A stretch of 33,199 nt of DNA from the NCBI GenBank assembly GCA_946491665.1, contig CAMLYL010000029.1, positions 1 through 33,199 of the forward strand. The letters run 5' to 3'. Made by a program: the position numbers and the translations under genes. Positions 24,010-32,291 of this stretch are shown here, in pieces (the first letter of the stretch is position 1; each line of letters begins with the position of its first letter). The stretch comes from an uncultured Lachnospiraceae bacterium. Lineage in GTDB: Bacteria; Bacillota; Clostridia; Lachnospirales; Lachnospiraceae. The notes below the pieces were generated by a model. It saw nothing but the letters and a program-made list of their open reading frames with translations. It ran no database searches and was not told where the DNA came from.

Positions 24010-25740
24010 ATGGCAGCGATGAAATTAAAGAGAAAACTTAAACGAATGATTCTTCTGTGCGGATGTACCCTGGCGATTTTTTCTGTTTCTGCCTTTGCGG
24101 CGCATGCATCTGAAAGGCAGAAGGAAGATCTGGAGAATATTGAAAACATCGATTTTCCCCCGTGGCTGCGTGAAGGAGAGACAGATCATCCGGAGATTTT
24201 TTCGCAAGACAGTGAAGACAAAAAAGTCGTTTCTATTTTAAGTGACAGCCTGGGGACCTATGAAGGGTATACCACCTGGAGTATTTATTATTATTACTAC
24301 TGCAGTCAGTATATGGATGTATCAGAAACCTGGTGGATGCGGTATATTGAAAACAATCAGATGAGGCTGGGGGTAAATGAGTCCTTAGGCGGATCAAAAG
24401 TCGCATGGTGGGAAGGAGAGCCCAGCGGATACAACAGCAAGCAGTGTATGGCGGCAGAAGAGAGAATTGCCAGACTGGATGATAACGGAACGCCTGATAT
24501 AATCCTGTTTTTCGGAGGAACAAATGATATCGCAAGCACGCCGGTGGGTGAATTTGTACCCGGCGAGGGCATAGGAAATGTTTCGGAATTTTGTTCAGCA
24601 TACCAGACTGCCCTGGCGCGGTTAAAAGAATATTATCCCCAGGCGGAAATTATCTGCCTGACTCCCTATTACCGGGATATCAGTTCGTGGAGCAGCAGCA
24701 CCAATGAGGACGTAGATTTATACGCGGATTCTATTGTGGAGATCTGTCAGTATTACGGAATCCGCTGTGTAGATTTAAGACAGTCAGGTCTGGACGAGAA
24801 GGAAGATATGTGCGGACCGGATTATCTCCACATTAACGAAAAGGGGGCCTATAAAATATGGCATATGCTTCAGTACGATCAGCCGGTTCTGAAGTCGGAA
24901 GGAATCCGGGTTCTTCAAAATGACAGCGGTACTGTCCGCGCGGAATATCTTGTGTCAGGCTTGACAGAAGGAATGGAGTATCAATGGCAGGTATACGACT
25001 GCAGCACGGCCGCGTGGATCTACGCTTCCGAGTGGAGCGAAAGCAATCAGTTTGAGTACAGGCCGGAAAAAAGCGGCGGCTACTGGCTGTATTGTACCGC
25101 CAGAAATGCGTTGGGGGAGGAAGCTTCTGATGTAGCAGGGGTAACAGCTGCAGTCCGGCCGGTGACGATCGAGGGATTGAGCTGGATTTATCAGGAAGAT
25201 GAGATACAGATCGGCGCGGCGGTTTCAAGTCCGGATGAGGAGACGGAAATCCGATGGCAGTCCTATAATCTCGATACTCTGAGCTGGAATCTGATCAGCG
25301 ACTGGAGCAGTTCCAACTGGTCGTCGTGGCAGCCTAAAAAGGGCAATTACTGGCTTCATGTGGAAGTGAGAGATTCATATGGGAAAATAGTTTCTAAAAC
25401 AATTAATTTTGCGGTGAACAGAAATTATCCGGTCTATATTAACGGAAAATATCAGGGACCTGATCCTTCCGGAGGGGGATGGCTCATTGGAGTCAGCACG
25501 AATATAAATCCGGGGCAGAAATATCGATATGAACTGCTGATCCTGGACTGCGGAAAATATGTTTCCGGGGATCCGCATCCGTGGATCTACGGAACCGGTT
25601 TGCAGACACTGGACGTTGGAAGTGCTTTCTGGACGACATGGCAGCCGCCGCATCAGGGGTATTATTGGACTTATTTCCGGATCTATGATGAGAGCGGCAG
25701 TCTCATAGAGGACCAGTGCTACGGGGCGGTTTTTAGCTGA
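24010..25740 (+). CDS. Secreted SGNH/GDSL hydrolase with triple-tyrosine-like modules
   Basis: An exported esterase, probably acting on acetyl or other ester groups of a glycan or peptidoglycan. A signal peptide covers residues 1-33 (LKRMILLCGCTLAIFSVSAFAAHA). The SGNH domain (about 72-290) has block I ILSDSLG (Ser80), a candidate oxyanion glycine in SLGGSK (127-128), block III GGTNDI (Asn172) and block V DYLHINE (Asp271, His274), a complete catalytic set. Three C-terminal modules follow (about 297-382, 386-469 and a divergent one at 474-575). They show YQWQVYD, W.P..G.YWLHV and similar patterns, clearly related to those of the preceding L,D-transpeptidase. GGAGG lies 5 bases before ATG 24010, favouring it over ATG 24019. 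The substrate is unknown. Confidence 0.85.
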   Translation: MAAMKLKRKLKRMILLCGCTLAIFSVSAFAAHASERQKEDLENIENIDFPPWLREGETDHPEIFSQDSEDKKVVSILSDSLGTYEGYTTWSIYYYYYCSQYMDVSETWWMRYIENNQMRLGVNESLGGSKVAWWEGEPSGYNSKQCMAAEERIARLDDNGTPDIILFFGGTNDIASTPVGEFVPGEGIGNVSEFCSAYQTALARLKEYYPQAEIICLTPYYRDISSWSSSTNEDVDLYADSIVEICQYYGIRCVDLRQSGLDEKEDMCGPDYLHINEKGAYKIWHMLQYDQPVLKSEGIRVLQNDSGTVRAEYLVSGLTEGMEYQWQVYDCSTAAWIYASEWSESNQFEYRPEKSGGYWLYCTARNALGEEASDVAGVTAAVRPVTIEGLSWIYQEDEIQIGAAVSSPDEETEIRWQSYNLDTLSWNLISDWSSSNWSSWQPKKGNYWLHVEVRDSYGKIVSKTINFAVNRNYPVYINGKYQGPDPSGGGWLIGVSTNINPGQKYRYELLILDCGKYVSGDPHPWIYGTGLQTLDVGSAFWTTWQPPHQGYYWTYFRIYDESGSLIEDQCYGAVFS

Positions 25741-25748
25741 GCAGATAA

Positions 25749-25792
25749 AGAGGAGCCATACCTATCTTTTCACGGACAGGTATGGCTCCTCT
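25749..25792 (+). terminator. Perfect 15-base-pair hairpin after the SGNH hydrolase gene
   Basis: AGAGGAGCCATACCT (25749-25763) is exactly complementary to AGGTATGGCTCCTCT (25778-25792) around a 14-base loop. It begins 9 bases after the stop codon, as terminators do, but no T-run follows. The right arm ends just before the -35 of the next promoter. Confidence 0.6.
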
Positions 25793-25793
25793 G

Positions 25794-25822
25794 TTGCATT
25801 ACCCGGCGCGTCATGATATGAT
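25794..25822 (+). promoter_or_regulatory. Extended -10 promoter before the coiled-coil GT2 gene
   Basis: TTGCAT at 25794-25799, a 17-base spacer and TATGAT at 25817-25822, preceded by TGA (extended -10). It starts one base after the hairpin at 25749-25792, an arrangement that separates the upstream and downstream units. Confidence 0.6.
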
Positions 25823-25864
25823 GACTTATATTAGCGCGGAAATTGAAGTCAGGGGGTAGAAGGT

Positions 25865-27154
25865 ATGGATGCACCGCTGATCAGTGTGGTTATGACGGCA
25901 TACAATGCGGAAAAGTTCATCAGGAAAAGTATCGAGAGTGTTTTGAATCAGACCTATGCGAATCTACAGTTTATTATTGTTAATGATGGTTCTACAGACA
26001 GCACAGAGGCTATTGTTTCGGAATTTTCCGATTCCAGGATTGAGTATTATTCTTTGGGGGAAAACTGCCATATAGCCCATGCCACCAACGTAGGATTTTC
26101 TAAGGTTAAGGGAGAATATATTGCCATCATAGACAGCGATGATATCTGGGACGCGGATAAACTCAAAAAACAATTAGAGTATCTTCGGCAGCATCCCCGG
26201 CATCAGGGCTGCTTCACCTGGGTTACGCTGATCGATGAGCAGGGCCATGTAATAGATGATAAAATGCCGGAACTGAAGAAATTGTATTCGTCCAGTACGG
26301 AATCCAGGGAATACTGGCTCAGATTCTTTTTCTTTTATGGAAACCGGCTGAACAATCCATCTTCGCTGGTCACATATGAAGCGTTTTCTCAAATCGGCCG
26401 GCACAGCCTGTTTTATATTCAGGGGATGGATTTTGAATGGTGGGTGCGTTTTGCCAAGCGGTATTCATTTGGGATTCTAGAGGAATCGCTGGTTTACTAC
26501 AGGAGAGTTTCCGACCCGGAGGTCAATGTCAGCAGCGATTCAGAAATGCACAATATCCGGTTTTTTAACGAGCATATGTTTATCCGGTATCATTTTTTTG
26601 ATGACATGGATGACGAACTGTTTTTACGTGCTTTTCAGGAAATGTTTGTATGCCCGGATTCCAGAAGCCCGGAGGAGCTGGCCTGCGAAAAGGCCTTTCT
26701 GCTCTGCAGGCCGATCCACGGTTCACACTGCCCGCAGGCGTTAGGCCTGCTAAAATTAGAAGAAATGCTGGCGGATGAGCGGTTTTCAAAATTGCTGAAA
26801 GAAAAATATAATTTTTCAACGATTGAATGCGGGAAATATACGGGACAGCACATCTTTAATGATCTGTATACGCAAAAATACGAAGAAAAGATCAGGGGAC
26901 AGGAGCACTGGCTGAATCTGACCCGGCAGCATATTTTTAAGCTGGAAAATGAACTGGAAGACTATAGAAGGCAGATCCGGGAAAGAGAAAGAGAAACTGC
27001 GCAGCTCAGAGAAGAAATATCTATGCGGGACAGTCTCAATCAAAAATTAGCGGGGGATCTGAATACCATTCTGTCTTCCGCCAGCTGGAAACTGACAGCG
27101 CCGGTGCGGGCGATCATAGATAAAATGAAAAAGATGGTGAGAAAGCAGGATTAG
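25865..27154 (+). CDS. GT2 glycosyltransferase with C-terminal coiled coil (429 aa)
   Basis: The N-terminal 230 residues are a GT-A domain: LISVVMTAYNAEKFI (5-19), IVNDGSTDST (38-47), IIDSDDIW (88-95, the DXD site) and GMDFEWWVRFAKR as the catalytic-type segment. A region of no recognised identity (about 240-340) follows, then a long charged helix (about 345-400, rich in Glu, Arg and Gln) likely to form a coiled coil, and SSASWKLTAPVRAI at the end. That last motif is common at the C-terminus of polysaccharide glycosyltransferases. AGGGGG lies 8 bases before the ATG. The DUF6020-like gene follows after 10 bases and is probably co-transcribed. Donor and acceptor are unknown. Confidence 0.85.
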   Translation: MDAPLISVVMTAYNAEKFIRKSIESVLNQTYANLQFIIVNDGSTDSTEAIVSEFSDSRIEYYSLGENCHIAHATNVGFSKVKGEYIAIIDSDDIWDADKLKKQLEYLRQHPRHQGCFTWVTLIDEQGHVIDDKMPELKKLYSSSTESREYWLRFFFFYGNRLNNPSSLVTYEAFSQIGRHSLFYIQGMDFEWWVRFAKRYSFGILEESLVYYRRVSDPEVNVSSDSEMHNIRFFNEHMFIRYHFFDDMDDELFLRAFQEMFVCPDSRSPEELACEKAFLLCRPIHGSHCPQALGLLKLEEMLADERFSKLLKEKYNFSTIECGKYTGQHIFNDLYTQKYEEKIRGQEHWLNLTRQHIFKLENELEDYRRQIRERERETAQLREEISMRDSLNQKLAGDLNTILSSASWKLTAPVRAIIDKMKKMVRKQD

Positions 27155-27164
27155 GAGAAGATAT

Positions 27165-28979
27165 ATGTCGAATAAGAGGAGTATTTTAGTTGAAAAAATA
27201 ATCATGGCGATCCTGGCGTATGTGTTTGCATGGGGGTTGACAGAGCCCTATGTATTTCAGGCGGAAGGGTGCATTAAGGCAAACAGCGTAACGGCGCTGA
27301 TGGTATTTTTAGCCGCGTTCCTGGCTTTTTCCTGGGTGTTCCGTCACAGTACAAAGAGAACCAGAATTGTCAGTATACTCCCGGCAGTGATTTTGGGGAC
27401 TTGCTATCGGGTTGGAACAGAATTTTACGCCACAGGCCATCTGAACTTAAAAAAAATCAGCCTGTATACAGGAATCGCAGTGACTGCCCTTGTCTTTTGG
27501 CTGGCATTGACGTTTATCTATACAAAACTGGAAACGCTGTCTCTGCGGTTTGAGATTTCCGGAAAGTCAGGATTCTGGAAATTTTATGAGAGGCATCAGC
27601 TGTTATGCTATTTTATTTTGATTATAATATGCTGGATACCGGCATTTTTAGCTGTGTTTCCGGGAATTTATTCCTATGACGCGTATCCGCAGGTCCTTCA
27701 GATCATTGGCGGACAGGGGCTGAGCGCGCATCATCCTCTGCTGCATACATGGCTGCTGAACGGCTGTTTTATTTTCGGGAAATGGCTGACCAATGACTAT
27801 AATATGGGGCTGATGCTTTATACGCTGATCCAGATGGCATTTATGGCTGCCGTATTCGCCTATGTATTGAAAAGAATGCGGTCTTACAGAATCCCCGCGG
27901 CTGTGCGCGTCTTTTCGTTTTTGTTTTTGGCAGTGAACCCTATTGTGCAGATCTGGGTATGCCTGACCACGAAGGATACAATTTTTGCCGGTTTTTTCCT
28001 GCTGGTGATGGTGGAGACAGTAGGGCTGATTACGGATTCGCGGAATTTTTTCAGATCAAAATTAAATGTAATCCGATTTATTGCATGGTGTATTCTCATG
28101 TGTCTGTTCAGGAATCAGGGCATTTATATTCTGTATCTCATGGGGATTGTGCTGGTGCTCTGTCTGCGCGGGTTCAGAAAGAAATGTCTTTTGACTTTCC
28201 TGTCTGCCGCGGTGGCGGTGAATATTTTTACCGGCCCAATTTCAAACGGGCTGGGAGTGGAACCAGCCAATCCAAGGGAAGCACTGAGCGTCCCCATACA
28301 GCAGATCGCAAGAGTTTTGACTCAAGATCCGGATCATGTTACGCAGGAAGAGAAAGATACGGTCTACGAGTATATTCCTGAAGAATATGTGAATCAGTAT
28401 CTGAATGTTACCTCAGATACGGTAAAGGAAGGATTTAACGCGGAACAGTTCAGAGAAGATCCGCTGCCGTTTTTTAAAGTATGGCTTTCCATAGGGATTA
28501 AAAATATTTCAGCTTACGTAGACGCCTTTTTATATTTGAGCTGCGGCTATTTTTACACAGACTATACGCCGTACTGGGTTGAATTTATCTTGTATGACGG
28601 CGCCTGGCTGGATAACGGACAGAATATATTAAATATTTCCAGAAACTCTTTGTTCCCAGCCTATGACGAATATCTGCGGGGAGTATCCGAACAGCTTACA
28701 CACGAAAAGATACCGGTGTTATCAGTAATTTTAAATGAAGCTTTTCCGTTCCTGGTTTTAGTGTTTGTGGGAAGCGGTCTGCTGATCAGAAGAAAATATA
28801 AGCTGATGCTCCCGCTGCTGATGGTTTTCGCGTTTTGGGGAACAATGCTGCTGGGCCCGGTGCTGGCGATCCGGTACGCATTTCCCATCATTGTCTGCGT
28901 TCCGATGATGATGTCTATGCTGTTTATGCAGGGCGGCGGCCAAGAACCGGACGCTGTAAAGCCAGATGTTAAAGCCTGA
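27165..28979 (+). CDS. DUF6020-like polytopic membrane protein (possible GT-C glycosyltransferase)
   Basis: A 604-residue integral membrane protein with about 11-12 hydrophobic helices. The segment FPGIYSYDAYPQ (165-176) with Asp172, followed by SAHHPLLHTWLLNG (187-200), is characteristic of the DUF6020 family. These resemble GT-C enzymes, where an acidic residue in the first large outer loop is catalytic and the donor is a polyprenyl-phosphate sugar. A large outer-face region spans about 370-520. AGGAG is 7 bases before the ATG. A GT-C role would fit the DPM-type synthase at 9688, giving a side-chain pair like GacI and GacL, but the activity of DUF6020 is not established to my knowledge. Confidence 0.75.
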   Translation: MSNKRSILVEKIIMAILAYVFAWGLTEPYVFQAEGCIKANSVTALMVFLAAFLAFSWVFRHSTKRTRIVSILPAVILGTCYRVGTEFYATGHLNLKKISLYTGIAVTALVFWLALTFIYTKLETLSLRFEISGKSGFWKFYERHQLLCYFILIIICWIPAFLAVFPGIYSYDAYPQVLQIIGGQGLSAHHPLLHTWLLNGCFIFGKWLTNDYNMGLMLYTLIQMAFMAAVFAYVLKRMRSYRIPAAVRVFSFLFLAVNPIVQIWVCLTTKDTIFAGFFLLVMVETVGLITDSRNFFRSKLNVIRFIAWCILMCLFRNQGIYILYLMGIVLVLCLRGFRKKCLLTFLSAAVAVNIFTGPISNGLGVEPANPREALSVPIQQIARVLTQDPDHVTQEEKDTVYEYIPEEYVNQYLNVTSDTVKEGFNAEQFREDPLPFFKVWLSIGIKNISAYVDAFLYLSCGYFYTDYTPYWVEFILYDGAWLDNGQNILNISRNSLFPAYDEYLRGVSEQLTHEKIPVLSVILNEAFPFLVLVFVGSGLLIRRKYKLMLPLLMVFAFWGTMLLGPVLAIRYAFPIIVCVPMMMSMLFMQGGGQEPDAVKPDVKA

Positions 28980-29048
28980 CATGACCGGGGCACAGGGGGT
29001 GTTTCGGAGAAACAGTTATAAACCAGTATAAAAAAGTAAGATAATCGC

Positions 29049-29077
29049 TTGACGCTCTCCTTGGGAAAATATACCAT
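29049..29077 (+). promoter_or_regulatory. Probable sigma-A promoter for the SLH-pectinesterase gene
   Basis: TTGACG at 29049-29054 and TACCAT at 29072-29077 are spaced by 17 bases within the 143-base gap. A start near 29084 would leave a short leader with a strong AAGGAGG site at 29108-29114. Confidence 0.5.
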
Positions 29078-29122
29078 GTAAGGGAACATATAGTTTGTTT
29101 TCCAGAGAAGGAGGCGGTCACT

Positions 29123-32100
29123 ATGAAAAGCAGGTGGATAGCGGGCGTGCTGTCCGCAGTACTTACGTTCAGCATGTTGGCGGGAACATTTTTTATCCCA
29201 GGCAGCGCGCGGATAGTGCAGGCAGCCCAGGAGCATCATGAAGGAGATCGAGTCTGGGATCTGAGCACAGATGCGTCCCGTCCCTTTGTTGAGGGTACCA
29301 CGGGAGAATATCAGGGTATTCTCATTGACGCCGCGAAAGGAAAATTTTCTCCCAGGACCGGCGACACTCAGATTAATGCGGGAACTGTGCTTATGATACC
29401 GGTGGAAGCAAATGCAGAGGGAGCGGAACTGACCATTCAGCTTTCAGGCAGTACATCCCAGATCTGTATAAACGGTACAGAGCAGGAGGTTTTTTCGGGC
29501 AGCGGAAGTTACTCACTGGAGGCTCGGGAGACGGATGGAACCTGTGTGATTGAATTTCTTTCACAAAGCTATGTAAAGACAATTTCACTGTCTTATCAAG
29601 AGCCGGCAGAAGAATACCCGGGAATACCGGAAGAGGCTCTCCCGGAAGATAAAACGTATAGTTTTGCCAGTGCTGCGGGGCTGCTGGATGAGAGCGGAAA
29701 CCCGGCAGAGGGAAGCAAGCTGGAAGGGAACAGAGGAACCTTCGAGGATATGAAGGTGGATGCCGCAGCGGGTAAATTTAATATCCAGCCGGATCAGAAC
29801 CGGGCGGTGGTGAACGCGGGCACGGTGCTTTATATTCCGGCAGCCTATGATGAAAAAGGCGCGGTGCTGTTAATCGCAGGTACCCAGGACGGGCATACTG
29901 CCTCGCAGATCAAAGTGGAAGGTACTGTCTGTACCTCCAATGCGGAGATTACGCTGGATATGAGCGATGCGGCTTCCTATCCCCGATACCTGAAGGTGGA
30001 GTTTGATACAATCTGCTATGTAAATACAATTTCCTTGAACTATGGGTCGGACAGCGATTACGGCACGCCTGTGGTGGAGGCAAAAGATAAGACCTGGGAT
30101 TTTACGGAGAGCAGTCCGGTAGAACGGCCTGCTGTGCAGGGCGCGAAAGGAGAATTTGACGGGATTCAGATTGACGCCACAACGGGAAAATTCTCTCCGC
30201 GTACAGCAGCCGCGGGAGGAAACGATACGCAGATAGCGGCAGGAACCACTCTTTATATTCCGGTAGCGCCGGATACACAGGGCGCGTCCATTATGCTGTC
30301 CGGAAATAATTATAATAATCTTACGGTCCTGCTGGATGGGACAGAGATTTTTCTGGGGAAGGAGACAGCCCTTCCGGCAGTAGAGGAAAATACATATCTT
30401 CCGCTGGAGTTCCTCAGCGAGGATGGAACGGGAAGCTGCTATCTTACGGGAATCACAGTAGATTACATGAGCGACAGCACGGTTAACGCCAGAACTGTAA
30501 CGGTCGGTTTGAACGGAAACTGTGACTATACATCCATCCAGGAAGCCCTCAATGAAAATGAGTCCAGCGCGTCAGAACCGCTGGTACTTCTGATCGCGCC
30601 GGGGACTTATACTGAAAAAGTTACGGTGGATAAGCCTTGGGTATCTTTCCAGCCCATGTACAGCAATGGCGGAGAGATTGTAATTGAGGAGAGTTATTAT
30701 TCTTCTAATACATTTAACGCGGAGGGGGAATTTATTCCTCAGGATGAATATGATGTGGGAACCGACCAGTGCGGTACGGTGCTGCTGACGGCCAATGCCA
30801 CAGGCTTCAGCGCTTCCGGCATTACCTTTCAGAACAGCTATAATATTGCGGATCATACCGGGGAGGGGCAGCAGACGCCTGCCGCGGCCTTCGGATCCGC
30901 GGCGGACAAGGTTTATCTGAAAAATTGTCAGTTTCTTGGCCGTCAGGACACCCTGTATCTCCATGGGGCAGGCGCCAGAGTACAGGTGGAGGACTGTTAT
31001 ATTGAAGGAACAGTAGATTTTATATTTGGCGATGCGGAAGCCTATTTCCTGAACTGTAAACTTCACATGGCCGGATTTGCCGGCAGAGATACAGGCTACT
31101 TTACCGCGGCCAACACCAAAAAAGGCAATGTCGGTTTTGTATTTTCCGGATGTACCCTGACGGTGGATCCCTCTTATGGAGAAGGCAGCACTGTAAGCCT
31201 GGGACGGCCCTGGCAGACGGAATGCTATACGGAAACAGCCAGAAGAGAAGATGGAAGCAGCTACCTGACGGTTTACGATCCGGAACACAAAAATCCCGCG
31301 TATGAAAATACTTCTTCAGCGGCAATCTTTATCGAATGCTACATGGATCCCCTGATCCAGGATGAGAGATGGAGCGTATGGACGAGAAAGGATCAAAACG
31401 GCGAGACCAGGGATGTCACTTACCACGAAGATGTCCGTTTCGCGGAGATCAATAGTAAAGATCCATCCGGAAACTATCTTGACCCGGAGGATTACAAAGA
31501 AATTACACTGGGAACCATGGAGGTGACGGAAGATGTCCGGGATCAGATAAAGGAGCTTCTGGATCAGATGGGATTCGGTTCTTCCATTGGAAAATGGACT
31601 CCCTCCTTTACAGATTATTCCAGTGTACAGCCGGCGGAGATGGTTTTTACAGATGTGCCGAAGGAAGCCTGGTATTACAGCTATGTAAAATATGTGTTTG
31701 AAAAAGGACTGATGACAGGGCTGTCAGATACAGTCTTTGCTCCTACAGAAGAAGTCGCCAGAGCGCAGGCAGCGTTGATCCTTTACCGCATCGGCGGGGA
31801 AACACCGTCAGAGTACCGGCCGGTATTCCCTGACGTTCCGGAAGGGGTATGGTTTACAGACGCGATTATCTGGGCAAACAGCAGGGGAATCCTGACCGGA
31901 TATGAGAATACAGGTCTGTTTGGCCCTGGTGATACGATGAATCGGGAGCAGCTGGTAACCATGCTGTACCGCTATGCGAAATACCAGGGTTATGATGTCA
32001 GCGATTCAAAAGAATTAAGCGGCTATCAGGATGCGGCGTATGTCAGCAGCTTTGCGGAAGATGCCATGAAGTGGGCGGTAGGAGCCGGAATTATTACCGG

Positions 32101-32197
32101 AAAATACAATGAGACAGTGCTGGATCCGCAGGGCTGCGCGGCCAGAGCGGAATGCGCTGCCGTCATTATGCGTTTTGCCGAGAAATATAATCTGTAA
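29123..32197 (+). CDS. SLH-anchored pectin methylesterase with three N-terminal beta modules (1024 aa)
   Basis: A secreted surface enzyme, expected to remove methyl esters from homogalacturonan (CE8). A signal peptide covers 1-35 (ending VQAAQ). Three related modules follow at about 45-157, 178-307 and 325-448, each with GEYQGI.IDA..GKFSPR or similar, then NAGT.L.IPV. They are probably carbohydrate-binding. The pectinesterase beta-helix runs about 456-800 and keeps the catalytic set: GRQDTLYL with Gln608 and Asp609, EGTVDFIFGDA with Asp632, and LGRPW with Arg695. Three SLH domains occupy about 840-1015 (FTDVPKEAWYYSYVKY, FPDVPEGVWFTDAIIW, YQDAAYVSSFAEDAMKW), and would hold the enzyme to a wall polymer. 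AAGGAGG lies 8 bases before the ATG. It is transcribed alone. Confidence 0.93.
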   Translation: MKSRWIAGVLSAVLTFSMLAGTFFIPGSARIVQAAQEHHEGDRVWDLSTDASRPFVEGTTGEYQGILIDAAKGKFSPRTGDTQINAGTVLMIPVEANAEGAELTIQLSGSTSQICINGTEQEVFSGSGSYSLEARETDGTCVIEFLSQSYVKTISLSYQEPAEEYPGIPEEALPEDKTYSFASAAGLLDESGNPAEGSKLEGNRGTFEDMKVDAAAGKFNIQPDQNRAVVNAGTVLYIPAAYDEKGAVLLIAGTQDGHTASQIKVEGTVCTSNAEITLDMSDAASYPRYLKVEFDTICYVNTISLNYGSDSDYGTPVVEAKDKTWDFTESSPVERPAVQGAKGEFDGIQIDATTGKFSPRTAAAGGNDTQIAAGTTLYIPVAPDTQGASIMLSGNNYNNLTVLLDGTEIFLGKETALPAVEENTYLPLEFLSEDGTGSCYLTGITVDYMSDSTVNARTVTVGLNGNCDYTSIQEALNENESSASEPLVLLIAPGTYTEKVTVDKPWVSFQPMYSNGGEIVIEESYYSSNTFNAEGEFIPQDEYDVGTDQCGTVLLTANATGFSASGITFQNSYNIADHTGEGQQTPAAAFGSAADKVYLKNCQFLGRQDTLYLHGAGARVQVEDCYIEGTVDFIFGDAEAYFLNCKLHMAGFAGRDTGYFTAANTKKGNVGFVFSGCTLTVDPSYGEGSTVSLGRPWQTECYTETARREDGSSYLTVYDPEHKNPAYENTSSAAIFIECYMDPLIQDERWSVWTRKDQNGETRDVTYHEDVRFAEINSKDPSGNYLDPEDYKEITLGTMEVTEDVRDQIKELLDQMGFGSSIGKWTPSFTDYSSVQPAEMVFTDVPKEAWYYSYVKYVFEKGLMTGLSDTVFAPTEEVARAQAALILYRIGGETPSEYRPVFPDVPEGVWFTDAIIWANSRGILTGYENTGLFGPGDTMNREQLVTMLYRYAKYQGYDVSDSKELSGYQDAAYVSSFAEDAMKWAVGAGIITGKYNETVLDPQGCAARAECAAVIMRFAEKYNL

Positions 32198-32248
32198 CAT
32201 AATAAATCCGGGTATTTCCGCTTTTTAGATCTATGCCGGAAAAAGAGT

Positions 32249-32291
32249 TCCCCTGGCGCCAGCAGCATATATTGGCAGCCAGGGGATTTTT
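32249..32291 (+). terminator. Bidirectional rho-independent terminator between convergent genes
   Basis: TCCCCTGGC (32249-32257) pairs with GCCAGGGGA (32278-32286); an inner GCCA/TGGC pairing (32258-32261 with 32273-32276) extends it past one bulged base. TTTTT follows on the + strand (32287-32291). On the - strand the stem is followed after four bases by another T5 run (complement of 32240-32244). It serves both the pectinesterase gene and the convergent pyruvyl transferase gene, and overlaps the stop codon of the latter by two bases. Confidence 0.88.

Noticed and set aside
24286-24300. Five consecutive tyrosine codons in the SGNH hydrolase as a slippage tract
   Set aside because: The codons mix TAT and TAC, so it is not a clean short repeat likely to vary in length.
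29000-29014. Small TGTTTCGGAGAAACA hairpin after the DUF6020-like gene
   Set aside because: The stem is only 6 base pairs with a 3-base loop and no T-run, too weak to call a terminator.
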